From positions 434,001 to 498,000 of the forward strand of contig LT700187.1 of the NCBI GenBank assembly GCA_900155415.1: a stretch of DNA of 64,000 bases. Reading direction: 5' to 3'. Positions within the stretch are counted from its first letter, which is position 1. Each line of letters opens with the position of its first letter. Source of the DNA: Christensenella massiliensis (GTDB taxonomy: Bacteria > Bacillota > Clostridia > Christensenellales > Christensenellaceae). This document shows positions 32,790 through 41,705 of the stretch, piece after piece. A program made the translations under genes and the position numbers. The notes below the pieces were generated by a model, which worked only from the letters and a program-made list of their open reading frames with translations, was not told the DNA's origin and did not search any database.

Positions 32790-34241
32790 TCAAACCCGTT
32801 TTCGCGCTGCAAACGCCGCGAGGATAAGGCCTCCTGCCGCAGCTGCGAGCCACCAGTCCCCTATCAGGACATAGCCCGTTTTTCCCTGCAAAAGCTCCGC
32901 CGTTCCATACAGCACACCGTCTGCGTTCGCCTCAAGCGAGGCCGTGACTGTTCCATCCGGCGCGACGATCGCCGTCATTCCCGTATTTCCGGCCTGCACG
33001 AGCCATCGCCCCGTTTCCTGCGCGCGCAAAACCGACTGCGCTAAATGCCGTTTCAGCGGGAGCTCGCTTTTGAACCACGAATCGTTCGTAACGACGACAA
33101 GCAGTTCAGCTCCCTGTGCTGCCGTTTCCCGGGCGATATCTGAAAACAGGCTCTCAAAACAGATCATGACGCCAAGCTTTCCGTACTCTGTTTGGAGCAC
33201 GCCGCGTTCCTTTCCGTCTTCCAGACTAAACTCCCTTTCATACCCATTCTCGAACAAAGGAACGAGCCGCTGCTTGTGATAAACGTCCTCAAGCTCGTTT
33301 TCGGGTGTTGTCAGAAATACCGAATTTCTGAACTGATAACCGTGCATGCCATATACGCCTGTGAGGATACAGCTTCCCGATGTTCGCGCCAACCGGAAGA
33401 TGGGGCCGCTGATCGTGCTTTCGTCCGCAAAGGAACCGCCGGCTGAATTTTCAGGCAGCACAATGACGTCCGGCTTTTCCTCCGCAGCTCTTTCCGCCAT
33501 GCCGAGCGCTTTTTCAAAGCGCCCCTCCCCGCCGTTTTGCCAGAAAGGAACATTTGGCTGTATGGCAGCGACCGAAACAGTCTTACCCGTTTCCCGTTCG
33601 GAAAGTGCAAGTATGCCTCCTGCAAAATTGATCAAAAAAACGATGGCCGCAACGGCAAAACAGCGCAGCCTCCGGTAAAGCGCCCCCTGCGCGAGCAGGG
33701 CGTTTGTCAGCAGCAGCAAAAAGCTGATGAATAAAACGCCGAGCAGTGATGAAGCCTGCGTCGCGGGCAAAAGCTGCCATTGTGTGAGTCCAAGCCGCAC
33801 GAAAGGGAGTCCAAGCACACCTGCGCCGATCAGCCATTCCGCTCCGGTAAAAAGAAGTGCTGTAAGCGGTGCGCGAAGCGCCTCCGGGCATCTCGCCAGC
33901 ATGCCTGCGGAGAGCGCCGCCCCAAATACTGTACCGTGCAGCAGCGAGAGCGCAAACCATGCAAGCACAAGCAGCGCCTGCGCGTCTTCGCCTGCGCGCG
34001 CAGTGATATCCAAGGATAAGACCGGCGCATAATAAAGAAAGCAGAGCGCATACGAAAAGGCGAGCGCGTAAAGCACTGTACACTTCCGGCCATCCGCCCG
34101 GCTTTTCATCAGAATAAAAAAAGCAGGAGAAAGCGCTGCCCATAAAAAGGGCGCAAGCGCCGCCACATCAAAGCAGGCCGCACAAAAGAACCCGCAGGCC
34201 GCGCAGATAAAGCAAAGCATCCATGAAAAACGTCGTTTCAT
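32790..34241 (-). CDS. lnt: Apolipoprotein N-acyltransferase
   Basis: Adds a third fatty acid to the N-terminal Cys of diacylated lipoproteins. The 483-aa protein has about seven N-terminal spans plus one near the C terminus, enclosing a nitrilase domain with the catalytic triad Glu264 (LPENS), Lys323 (YHKQRL) and Cys361 (MICFES), matching E. coli Glu267-Lys335-Cys387. It is typical of Gram-negatives; presence in a clostridial background is notable given the lipoproteins in this window. It stands alone, preceded by a weak ribosome site. Confidence 0.93.
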   Translation of the reverse strand: MKRRFSWMLCFICAACGFFCAACFDVAALAPFLWAALSPAFFILMKSRADGRKCTVLYALAFSYALCFLYYAPVLSLDITARAGEDAQALLVLAWFALSLLHGTVFGAALSAGMLARCPEALRAPLTALLFTGAEWLIGAGVLGLPFVRLGLTQWQLLPATQASSLLGVLFISFLLLLTNALLAQGALYRRLRCFAVAAIVFLINFAGGILALSERETGKTVSVAAIQPNVPFWQNGGEGRFEKALGMAERAAEEKPDVIVLPENSAGGSFADESTISGPIFRLARTSGSCILTGVYGMHGYQFRNSVFLTTPENELEDVYHKQRLVPLFENGYEREFSLEDGKERGVLQTEYGKLGVMICFESLFSDIARETAAQGAELLVVVTNDSWFKSELPLKRHLAQSVLRAQETGRWLVQAGNTGMTAIVAPDGTVTASLEANADGVLYGTAELLQGKTGYVLIGDWWLAAAAGGLILAAFAARKRV

Positions 34242-34338
34242 TCCCTATTACCGATGAATCAAAAACAGAATGAGCCGCCCTCCTGCGCGATACGCAATAA
34301 CGAAACGGCCCATTCCTTGTATGCTCCCACCTTTTCTT

Positions 34339-35118
34339 TTACGGAACGATGCTCCCGACGCCGTCCAAAACATATTTGGGGCGGTAGGGATATTCTTCGA
34401 TCGTCGCCCGCGTACTGACGCCGGACAAGACCAACACCGTGTCGAGGCCCGATTCAAGCCCCGCAACGACATCCGTATCCATTCGGTCCCCGACCATAGC
34501 GGCTTCCTGCGCGTGCAGCCCCAGCAGCTTGATGCCCGTGCGCATCATGAGCGGGTTGGGCTTGCCAATGAAATAGGCCTTTCGCCCTGTTGCGACCTCG
34601 ATCGGCGAGATCATCGCTCCGCAGGCGGGGAATATCCCGTTTTCTCCCGGCCCGGTGATATCCGGATTGGTTCCGATGAGCTTGGCGCCTGCGAGCACCA
34701 GCTGCACTGCTTTCGCGATATTGTCGAAATTATAATTGTGTGTTTCCCCGACGACCACATATTCCGGGTCCACATCGTTCATCGTGATACCCGCTTCGTA
34801 CAGCGCGTTGATGAGCCCAGCTTCTCCGATCACAAAGGCGCTTTTCCGGCGCGACTGCATCTTCAAAAATTTTGCAGTCGCAAGCGCGCTGGTATAAAAG
34901 TGGCTCTCGTCGATATCCAGCCCGAGCCGTTCCAGCTTTTGCTGAAGCTCACGCGGCGAACGTTCGCTGGAATTCGTCAGAAACAGAAACGGCTTCTTTT
35001 CCCGATACAGCCAGTCTACAAACTCCTTCACTCCGGGCAGCAGCCTGTTTCCGTGATAGATCACGCCGTCCATATCGCATATAAAGCCTTTTTTCTCGTG
35101 CAGTTCCTTTAAATCCAT
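34339..35118 (-). CDS. HAD-IIA family phosphatase (NagD/AraL-like)
   Basis: A 259-aa HAD phosphatase of subclass IIA. CDMDGVIYHGN (motif I, DxDG), FLTNSSER (motif II, Ser/Thr), K in GKPNPLMM (motif III) and MVGDRMDTDV (motif IV) are all present, with the C2 cap between motifs II and III. NagD-type enzymes dephosphorylate sugar phosphates and nucleotides, often as metabolite-repair enzymes. A second family member is encoded at 56690-57523. Substrate unknown. Confidence 0.93.
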   Translation of the reverse strand: MDLKELHEKKGFICDMDGVIYHGNRLLPGVKEFVDWLYREKKPFLFLTNSSERSPRELQQKLERLGLDIDESHFYTSALATAKFLKMQSRRKSAFVIGEAGLINALYEAGITMNDVDPEYVVVGETHNYNFDNIAKAVQLVLAGAKLIGTNPDITGPGENGIFPACGAMISPIEVATGRKAYFIGKPNPLMMRTGIKLLGLHAQEAAMVGDRMDTDVVAGLESGLDTVLVLSGVSTRATIEEYPYRPKYVLDGVGSIVP

Positions 35119-35215
35119 GTCGGTCTCTCCTTATCTGCTCTTATCATTATTATAAAGGCAACGTCTGTTCTCTGCAAATTTTTCTTATCTCTTCATACTT
35201 TCCGTCCGCTTGGGA

Positions 35216-35244
35216 GTTTACTTTGCGCAAAGTTGCGGTATAAT
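35216..35244 (+). promoter_or_regulatory. Promoter with 14-bp palindrome upstream of phasin-like/UbiB operon
   Basis: -10 TATAAT (35239-35244) lies 17 bp after a weak -35 GTTTAC (35216). The perfect palindrome ACTTTGCGCAAAGT (35220-35233) lies between the two boxes, as expected for a repressor operator. No cognate regulator is identified. Confidence 0.55.
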
Positions 35245-35275
35245 AAAACCAAAGAGAAGAAGGAGGCTACGCTTC

Positions 35276-35584
35276 ATGGCTAACATTATAGAAGACAGCA
35301 TCAATTTCGGGATGGGACTGTTCGCTTATTCCCGTGAGAAGATCGAAGAGCTCGTAGAAAAAATGGTTGCGAAAGGCGAGGTCCAGCGCAAAGACGCGCA
35401 GAGCTTCGCGGCAGACCTGATCAAAAAGGGCGAAATGCAGCGCGAGGAGCTGTCGCGCATGGTGAAGGACGAGGTCCGCAGAACGCTTCAGGACATTGGC
35501 CTTACGCAGGATGCACGGCTCACAAAGGATGATATCCGCGCGGTCATCCGGGAAGAACTCGCCGCAAAAAAGGACGCGGAATAA
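35276..35584 (+). CDS. Phasin-like / PHA-granule regulator-type coiled-coil protein
   Basis: A 102-aa highly charged helical protein resembling the PhaF/phasin-like small proteins found beside UbiB genes: FGMGLFAYSREKIEELVEKMVAKGEV at the N terminus and QREELSRMVKDEVRRTL in the middle, with heptad character. SD AGGAGG precedes the ATG at 35276. It lies 74 nt upstream of ubiB and shares its promoter. Probably a partner or regulator of the UbiB ATPase; no polyhydroxyalkanoate genes are visible. Confidence 0.85.
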   Translation: MANIIEDSINFGMGLFAYSREKIEELVEKMVAKGEVQRKDAQSFAADLIKKGEMQREELSRMVKDEVRRTLQDIGLTQDARLTKDDIRAVIREELAAKKDAE

Positions 35585-35658
35585 CCCTTTTTGTTTTTAA
35601 GACCGGGCGGCCCGCGCGGCTGCTATAGTTTGTTTTGCTCAAGAGGAGGTAATTTACC

Positions 35659-37341
35659 ATCGCTTCCAGAAATCTACAACGGTACCGCGAGATCTTGTCC
35701 GCCTTTAACCGGAACGGGCTTGGTTTTCTTTTTGTCAAATCCACGCTGTCCGGGAAACCGCAAAAGATTTTCGAGCAGGAGCAAAGACGCAATATGCCCT
35801 CCGTGGGTGAACGCATTCGCACGATGTGCGAAGAGCTTGGTCCTACTTTCGTAAAGTTAGGGCAGATCCTTTCCACCCGGACGGATATCGTAACAGAAAA
35901 TGTGGCGCAGCAGCTTCAGAAGCTGCAGGATTCCGTACAGCCGTTTTCCTATGAAGAGGCGCGCAGCGTGATAGAAAGCGAGCTCGGCGATTCCATCGAG
36001 CGTTTGTTCGAGCGCTTTGATCCCGTTCCGGTCGCTTCTGCATCGGTATCTCAGGTGTACCGGGCCAAAATGTTTTCCGGGCCGGACATTGCCGTCAAGG
36101 TACAGCGGCCTCATATTCGCGAAAACATCGAGACCGACCTCGGCATTCTGGAGAAGCTTGCACGTCTTGTAGATAAATATTCCAAATATGGCCAGTTATA
36201 TGATTTTTCGGGAATGGTCGCCGAATTCCGCCGGGTGATGGAGCAGGAGATCGATTTTACCAAAGAGGGTGAAAATACAGACCTTTTCCGCGAGAGCATC
36301 GCAAAACAGCGCAATATCCGTGTTCCGAAGATACACTGGGTATATACGACGAAAAAGATTTTGACGATGGATTATGTGGACGGCGTGAAGATCAATGATA
36401 TTCCCGCGCTGACAGCGCAGGGCGCAGATACCACGCAGCTTGCCTATGACTTCACCAATTCACTTATCACCCAGATCCTTCAAAACGGTGTTTTCCATGC
36501 GGATCCGCACCCGGGCAACGTATTTGTTGCGGACGGACGTTATGTGGAATTTATCGATCTTGGCATGGTGGGCACGATCAACAGCCGCTTTCGCCGCTGT
36601 CTGAACGATTTTGTGCTCGGGATCGCCACGCGCAATACACAGAAAATCGCCCAAAGCATCACGGAGATGGACGCCGCGGATGCGGACGTCAATATGGACT
36701 CCTTTGGGAAGTCTCTCGAGGTGTTGCTGGACGAATATTTATATGTGCCCCTCCGCGACGTAAATATTGCAAAGGTGTTTTCCAGCGTGTTTTCCCTCGC
36801 CGGAAAATATAAGATGAAGATCCCCCGCGAATTTACCCTCGTCGCTAAATGTCTCGGTACTGCACAGGGTATCATAGAGGAGCTCGATCCCTCCACGAAT
36901 ATTTTAGGAATCGCGGAAAAAATGGTGCGAAGCATTCTTGCAAACCGCTATAAAACGGATGAATTCAAGAACGAGATGCAGTCTTATGCGCTCGACTGGC
37001 TTGAGGTTGGAAAAAAGGCTCCCTCCGCGCTTCTTGCACTTCTGCATAAGCTGAAAAAAAACGATTATGCCGTTGAACTGAAGATACATGATCTGCATCG
37101 CGTGGAAAAGAATATCGAACGCATGTTCAACCGCATCTCATTCGCAGTCGTTCTGCTCGCGGTATGCATCGTGATGGCGGGCGTTATTATCAGCGCCGGA
37201 TATTCCAACTTCGGGAGGCCGGAGGCTGAGGTCATGAACCTGAGCACGGTAGCGATCGTAGCGGGCCTCCTCATTTCCGCCGTTATCGTGATCGGCATTT
37301 TGGTATCTATGGTGCGCTCCGGGCGCGAAAAGAAAAAATAG
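35659..37341 (+). CDS. AarF/UbiB (ABC1) family atypical kinase, apparent ATC start
   Basis: A 560-aa UbiB-family protein. ABC1 motifs are complete: KxGQ in FVKLGQILSTR, the Ala-rich loop ASASVSQVYRA, Lys in VKVQRP, DFTKEGEN, HADPHPGN and FIDLGM, followed by two C-terminal transmembrane segments (about 495-550). The best ribosome site, AGAGGAGGT, lies 8 nt before ATC at 35659, with an in-frame stop just upstream; the first conventional start, TTG at 35695, would remove the conserved NLQRYREIL segment. ABC1 ATPases support quinone or lipid metabolism; here the target is unknown. Confidence 0.9.
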   Translation: MASRNLQRYREILSAFNRNGLGFLFVKSTLSGKPQKIFEQEQRRNMPSVGERIRTMCEELGPTFVKLGQILSTRTDIVTENVAQQLQKLQDSVQPFSYEEARSVIESELGDSIERLFERFDPVPVASASVSQVYRAKMFSGPDIAVKVQRPHIRENIETDLGILEKLARLVDKYSKYGQLYDFSGMVAEFRRVMEQEIDFTKEGENTDLFRESIAKQRNIRVPKIHWVYTTKKILTMDYVDGVKINDIPALTAQGADTTQLAYDFTNSLITQILQNGVFHADPHPGNVFVADGRYVEFIDLGMVGTINSRFRRCLNDFVLGIATRNTQKIAQSITEMDAADADVNMDSFGKSLEVLLDEYLYVPLRDVNIAKVFSSVFSLAGKYKMKIPREFTLVAKCLGTAQGIIEELDPSTNILGIAEKMVRSILANRYKTDEFKNEMQSYALDWLEVGKKAPSALLALLHKLKKNDYAVELKIHDLHRVEKNIERMFNRISFAVVLLAVCIVMAGVIISAGYSNFGRPEAEVMNLSTVAIVAGLLISAVIVIGILVSMVRSGREKKK

Positions 37342-37355
37342 TATTCGGTATATTC

Positions 37356-37384
37356 AAAGCCGTCCGGGCTTCGGACGGCTTTTT
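37356..37384 (+). terminator. Terminator after ubiB
   Basis: AAAGCCGTCCG pairs with CGGACGGCTTT over a short loop, followed by TTTTATTG. Confidence 0.85.
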
Positions 37385-37410
37385 ATTGTTATTTTGCATT
37401 TTCTCTATAA

Positions 37411-37445
37411 AAAAAGTATCCGCACAGGAGGCGGATACTTTTTTT
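37411..37445 (-). terminator. Terminator after the MFS transporter gene
   Basis: AAAAAGTATCCGC pairs with GCGGATACTTTTT over a 7-nt loop; on the minus strand it ends in a long T run, 23 nt past the stop at 37468. Confidence 0.87.
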
Positions 37446-37467
37446 ATCGTATAAACCATGGAAAGGC

Positions 37468-38739
37468 TTAGGCTTTTGCTTTGCTCCATTTCTTTTTGCC
37501 GAGCATGATGACGACCATCGTAAGCACAAGGGCAACCACCAGCATGACTGCCGCGAGCAGCATGACCGCATTGTAGCCGAGCGCATCGGCCATGATGCCG
37601 TTGACCGCAGAAGCAAGCGAATTTGCGATCAGGCCGATCGTCAGTATCCAGCTTAAAATCTTTGCATATTCTTTCGGCCCCATCGTCTGGTCGACCAACA
37701 GCGGGGTGCCGATAGACATCAATGCGAAGCATCCGCCGAACAGGAAAGCTCCGATATAGACCTGAACGGGCGTAGTCTGGGAAGCCGTCAGGAACAGTGC
37801 GAATGCTACAACACCTACGACGATGCCGTAGATATAAGTCGCTTTTACGCCGAATTTATCATTCAGCGCGCCAAGAACCAGTTTTCCGACAATCAGACCG
37901 ATCATAATCATGGAGGACATCAGCGCTGCATCTTCAATACTGAATCCGAGGCCCTGCTTTGCATAGGTGGTAAAGATCGTCTGGAACTGCGCAGCGAAAT
38001 ATACGAGGAACATCGCGACAGCAGCGATCCAGAAAATCGGGGATTTGACTGCCTGCTTCAGCGTGAAGCCATACTTCTGGGATTCGTCTATCTTTACGTC
38101 CGCTTTTGCGTTCCCTTCATAGCCGTAAGGCAGAAGCCCCTTATCCGCAGGTTCCTTGCGGATCACGAACAGCGCGAAAGGCAGTGAAATGACGAGCGCG
38201 ATGATCGCCATGATCCACGCCGTACTCGCAACACCCATGCTGCCGAGCAGCTGGCCCGCTACTGCGCTCCATACCGCACCGCCCACTCCTGTGAAAGCGG
38301 AAGCGATCCCCATCATGGTTCCGGTCTTTTTCCGGAACCAGTTTGCGATCACGATAGAAATCAGCAGATAGCAGATGAACGAGTAAGAAATACCATAGAG
38401 CACGGGGGTGATATAAATCAGCGGAACCGTGTTCAATACGGAAAGAAGCGCAAGCCCGACACAGGCAAGAACAACGGAAATGCTGATGCACGCGCGGTAG
38501 TTCATTTTTGCGCCGATGATCTGAGCGATCGGGGTAAATACGACCATCACAATGTTTTGGATCGAAAAGAATAATTGCGACTGTGCGGTGGTGAAGCCGT
38601 ACTCCGCCACAAACTGGGCCGTAAAGATACTCGTGCTGTTTGCAATGAGACCCATAGTACCGAACATGATCGCTGCGCACGCAACGACCTGCATCCAGTG
38701 CCATTTGGTATTCGTTTTTTGCTTGATACTACTGTCCAA
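37468..38739 (-). CDS. MFS transporter (12-span, OFA/BaiG-like context)
   Basis: A 423-aa MFS protein with 12 predicted spans (WMQVVACAAIMFGTMG begins TM1; NWFRKKTGTMMGIASAFTGVGGAVWS is the TM4-5 motif; GALNDKFG near the middle loop). A TTG start at 38739 fits GGGAGGT 6 nt upstream; no ATG is close. It is third in an operon with an SDR and an ene-reductase, so it probably moves their substrate or product. A 7-bp G/C hairpin (38768-38788) separates it from the ene-reductase gene and may lower its expression. Confidence 0.88.
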   Translation of the reverse strand: MDSSIKQKTNTKWHWMQVVACAAIMFGTMGLIANSTSIFTAQFVAEYGFTTAQSQLFFSIQNIVMVVFTPIAQIIGAKMNYRACISISVVLACVGLALLSVLNTVPLIYITPVLYGISYSFICYLLISIVIANWFRKKTGTMMGIASAFTGVGGAVWSAVAGQLLGSMGVASTAWIMAIIALVISLPFALFVIRKEPADKGLLPYGYEGNAKADVKIDESQKYGFTLKQAVKSPIFWIAAVAMFLVYFAAQFQTIFTTYAKQGLGFSIEDAALMSSMIMIGLIVGKLVLGALNDKFGVKATYIYGIVVGVVAFALFLTASQTTPVQVYIGAFLFGGCFALMSIGTPLLVDQTMGPKEYAKILSWILTIGLIANSLASAVNGIMADALGYNAVMLLAAVMLVVALVLTMVVIMLGKKKWSKAKA

Positions 38740-38767
38740 AATGATACCTCCCTTTTTTAGGACGCAT

Positions 38768-38788
38768 GGGCCCCTTTCCGCGGGGCCC
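38768..38788 (-). repeat. GC-rich hairpin between ene-reductase and MFS genes
   Basis: GGGCCCC and GGGGCCC form a perfect 7-bp stem over TTTCCGC. No T tract follows on either strand, so it is more likely an mRNA processing or stability element than a terminator. Confidence 0.5.
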
Positions 38789-38812
38789 GCTGCTTCCAAT
38801 GAAATCGTTTCG

Positions 38813-40750
38813 TTAGTTCGCAAGACGTGCGTAGTGGTAGCCTTCGCTGACTGCCGTGATGATCTTACGGGGTGCGACTGCATCGCCGATCATACGGACG
38901 TCTTTTACCTTGCCCCAGAGCTGATCTTCCAGAGCATTGTTCGGACGGAATCCGGAAGCGATGACGATGTGATCCGCTTCAATAAAGTTCGTCTTTCCGT
39001 CTTTTTCATATTCAAGGCCTTTATCGGTGATCTTCGTTACTTTCGCGCTGCAGGTAACCTGCGCGCCGCATTCCGCCATCATCCTGCGGAGCGCCTGATC
39101 ACAGTTGAAGAGGTGATCTGCCGTCGCAAGGATATCATCCATCATTTCAACGACATATACCTTGTCTGCACTCTCCGTCGCATAAACGGCGGCTTCGCAG
39201 CCAACGAGGCCCGCGCCTACCACAACGACCCTGCCCTTCAGCGGAGCGCCTGTGAGCGCGTCGTTCGCCGTCATGACGATCGGGCTTTCCTTAACGCCCG
39301 GGATCGGCGGGATAAACGGACGGGAACCCGTCGCGATCACAACATAGTCATAGTTGCCGTCTATGATCTCCTGTGCTTCGCCCTCTTTCCCGAGGCGTAC
39401 CGTCGCACCTGATTCATACAGCGCATGCTTCAGGTATTCCATTGATTTTTTAACGTCATGCTTGAAATCGGGGCCGCCGGCAGCGCGGAGATTACCGCCC
39501 AGCTCTTCCTCTTTCTCCCACAGTTCTACCTTGATGCCCTTATTGGCAGCTTCGATCGCCGCAGCCATTCCGCCCGGGCCGCCGCCTACCACGAGCATAG
39601 TCTTTTCGCCCTCGACCGGAACTTCGGGATAGTCGATCTCGTTCCCGCTGATTGGGTTCATCGCACATGGCTTAAAACGTCCTTTTACGGCGCCGTACAG
39701 ACATTCATTGCAGCCACAGCAATATTTGATTTCATCGATGCGGCCCTCGATGACCTTATGAGGCCATTCCGGATCGGCCAGCATCTGATGTCCGAGCGCT
39801 ACGATGTCGAGGCAGCCGTCTTCAATGGCTTTTTCCGCGACCGCCGGATCGTTCAGCTTGCCGTGTCCGATGACCGGGATATGCACTGCATCTTTGACCG
39901 CCTTGTCCGCATACAGCTGGAAACCCGGCTTTTCATAAACAGTGGAGACCTGCAGATTGTAGCGTTCATAGCAGCCGGTATCTACGTGGATCGCATCTAC
40001 GCCGCCCATCTGATCGAGTATCTTCGCGATCTCTACGCCTTCTTCCAGTCTTCTCATACCTTCCACTTCAGGCAGGCAGTGGTCCGCTGTGATTTTGACG
40101 ACGCACAGGAAGTTCGGTCCACAGACCTTTTTTACTTCTTCGATGGAATCGAGCAGGAATTTCATTCTGCCCTTAAGGTCTCCGCCGTACTCATCCGTAC
40201 GCTTGTTCCAGATCGGCGTCAGGAACTGGTCGAAAATATATCCGCCGTAAGCGTGGATCTCCACGCCGTCCGCACCCGCGTTTTTGGCAAGCATTGCGCC
40301 GCGTCCCATGCACTTTACGAGGTGCTCGATCTGCGCTTTCTCAAACGGCTTGCACATGAGGTCCGGGAAATTTTTGCATGGGACCGCACTCGCCGAATAC
40401 GGCGGGTTCTCCGGGTCGGAATAGCCGACGCGTCCGAGGCCCGGTCCGATCTGAACCAACACCTTTGAGCCGTACTGATGGCACTTATCTACAAGCAGGC
40501 TCAAACGGTTGACATGATGGAAGCCCTCCAGCACGTTCGCCGCACGCGTTTCATATTCCGTGCACACCATGTTGAGGCCGGTGATGATGAGGCCTGCCCC
40601 GCCCTTTGCGCGCAGTCCGAAATATTCGATGCTTCTGTCGTCAAAACCGCCGTCCGGATCGGTTTTGCAACCCATCGGCGCCATCGCGATACGGTTGTTG
40701 ATCGTGACGTTGCCGATCTTTACTCTCTCAAATAACTTCGTGTAGCTCAT
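38813..40750 (-). CDS. NADH:flavin oxidoreductase / 2-enoate reductase family (FadH/BaiCD-BaiH-like)
   Basis: A 645-aa three-part enzyme: an N-terminal FMN TIM barrel (1-350), a [4Fe-4S] motif CCGCNECLYGAVKGRFKPC near 343-361, and C-terminal FAD/NAD domains (VGGGPGGMAAAIEA near 387; VVVGAGLVGCEAA near 515). The family reduces activated C=C bonds, including BaiCD and BaiH in bile-acid metabolism. The barrel's usual substrate-binding pair (H..N/H in HgAnGYL) reads HAYGGYI, with Gly at the second position, and the HxGR motif reads GPGLGR, so the substrate mode differs from the common type. It is co-operonic with an SDR and an MFS carrier. Confidence 0.92.
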   Translation of the reverse strand: MSYTKLFERVKIGNVTINNRIAMAPMGCKTDPDGGFDDRSIEYFGLRAKGGAGLIITGLNMVCTEYETRAANVLEGFHHVNRLSLLVDKCHQYGSKVLVQIGPGLGRVGYSDPENPPYSASAVPCKNFPDLMCKPFEKAQIEHLVKCMGRGAMLAKNAGADGVEIHAYGGYIFDQFLTPIWNKRTDEYGGDLKGRMKFLLDSIEEVKKVCGPNFLCVVKITADHCLPEVEGMRRLEEGVEIAKILDQMGGVDAIHVDTGCYERYNLQVSTVYEKPGFQLYADKAVKDAVHIPVIGHGKLNDPAVAEKAIEDGCLDIVALGHQMLADPEWPHKVIEGRIDEIKYCCGCNECLYGAVKGRFKPCAMNPISGNEIDYPEVPVEGEKTMLVVGGGPGGMAAAIEAANKGIKVELWEKEEELGGNLRAAGGPDFKHDVKKSMEYLKHALYESGATVRLGKEGEAQEIIDGNYDYVVIATGSRPFIPPIPGVKESPIVMTANDALTGAPLKGRVVVVGAGLVGCEAAVYATESADKVYVVEMMDDILATADHLFNCDQALRRMMAECGAQVTCSAKVTKITDKGLEYEKDGKTNFIEADHIVIASGFRPNNALEDQLWGKVKDVRMIGDAVAPRKIITAVSEGYHYARLAN

Positions 40751-40798
40751 TTTAAATACCCCTCCAAATATTGATGACCCCTATAGGAATCGTTCAAG

Positions 40799-41575
40799 TT
40801 AATTCAGTGCGGAAGTAAGTCCGCCGTCCACCATGATGTTCTGGCCTGTCGTAAACGTATTTTCATCCGAAAGGAAATAGATAACGGCGCCGCTGAGTTC
40901 GCCGAAATCTCCTGCGCGCTTCAGCGGGCAACGGCCTTTCTTGTGCGTATCCGGATTGGACGCCACTTTAGAGCGGGAGGTCATTCCGCCATTTAGGAAC
41001 GTTCCCGGGCCAACACCATTTACCAGAACGCCATATTTCGCATATTCAACCGCCTGTCCCTTGATGAGGCCAAGCACGCCGCCCTTTGCCGCGTGATAGC
41101 TTGGGCATCCGGCATCTGTGCCGAACATGCCTGCAACAGAGGAAATATTCACGATACGTCCGCCGCCGTTTTTCATCATGGACTGCTTTACCACTTCCTT
41201 GCTGACCAGCCACGGGCCCGTGAGGTCCGTATCGATGACCTGCATCCACTGCTCTTTCGAATAGGATTCGATCGGGCCGTACGTCAGGCGGCCTGCATTG
41301 TTGACCAGCTTATCGATCTTGCCGAACTCCGCCACGATCTCCGAGACCATCTGTGCGACCTGCTCTTCGTCCGTGACGTCGCAGTGCCAGTATTTGATCT
41401 TCTTTCCCGTTTTTTCCGCAAGCTCTTTTTCCGTAGCCTTGCCTTTTTCATCCTGCACATCGCAGAAAGCAACGTCTGCGCCCTGCTCTGCCAGCGTCTG
41501 TACGAATTCTTTTCCAAGGCCTTCCGCCCCGCCCGTCACCAATGCGACTTTTCCTGTGAAATCAAACTTGAACAT
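40799..41575 (-). CDS. SDR family oxidoreductase (BaiA-like context)
   Basis: A 258-aa classical SDR: TGGAEGLG near residue 15, NNAG near 92, Ser in NISSVAG near 146 and YHAAK near 160-164 complete the active site. It heads the minus-strand operon with the ene-reductase (48-nt gap) and MFS genes, and is divergent from the BaiE-like gene. A hydroxysteroid or other cyclic alcohol substrate is plausible from context only. SD AGAGGTTGAG precedes the ATG. Confidence 0.92.
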   Translation of the reverse strand: MFKFDFTGKVALVTGGAEGLGKEFVQTLAEQGADVAFCDVQDEKGKATEKELAEKTGKKIKYWHCDVTDEEQVAQMVSEIVAEFGKIDKLVNNAGRLTYGPIESYSKEQWMQVIDTDLTGPWLVSKEVVKQSMMKNGGGRIVNISSVAGMFGTDAGCPSYHAAKGGVLGLIKGQAVEYAKYGVLVNGVGPGTFLNGGMTSRSKVASNPDTHKKGRCPLKRAGDFGELSGAVIYFLSDENTFTTGQNIMVDGGLTSALN

Positions 41576-41705
41576 CGTTTCTCAACCTCTTTTTCTTTGT
41601 TTTTTGATTTCCTAACATTTGGAATGTCACTTTTGATGTTATTTTCACAAAGCGACACCCTCTCAAAACCCGTGTCAAATGAACCCCCACGGGAAGATTG
41701 TGATT

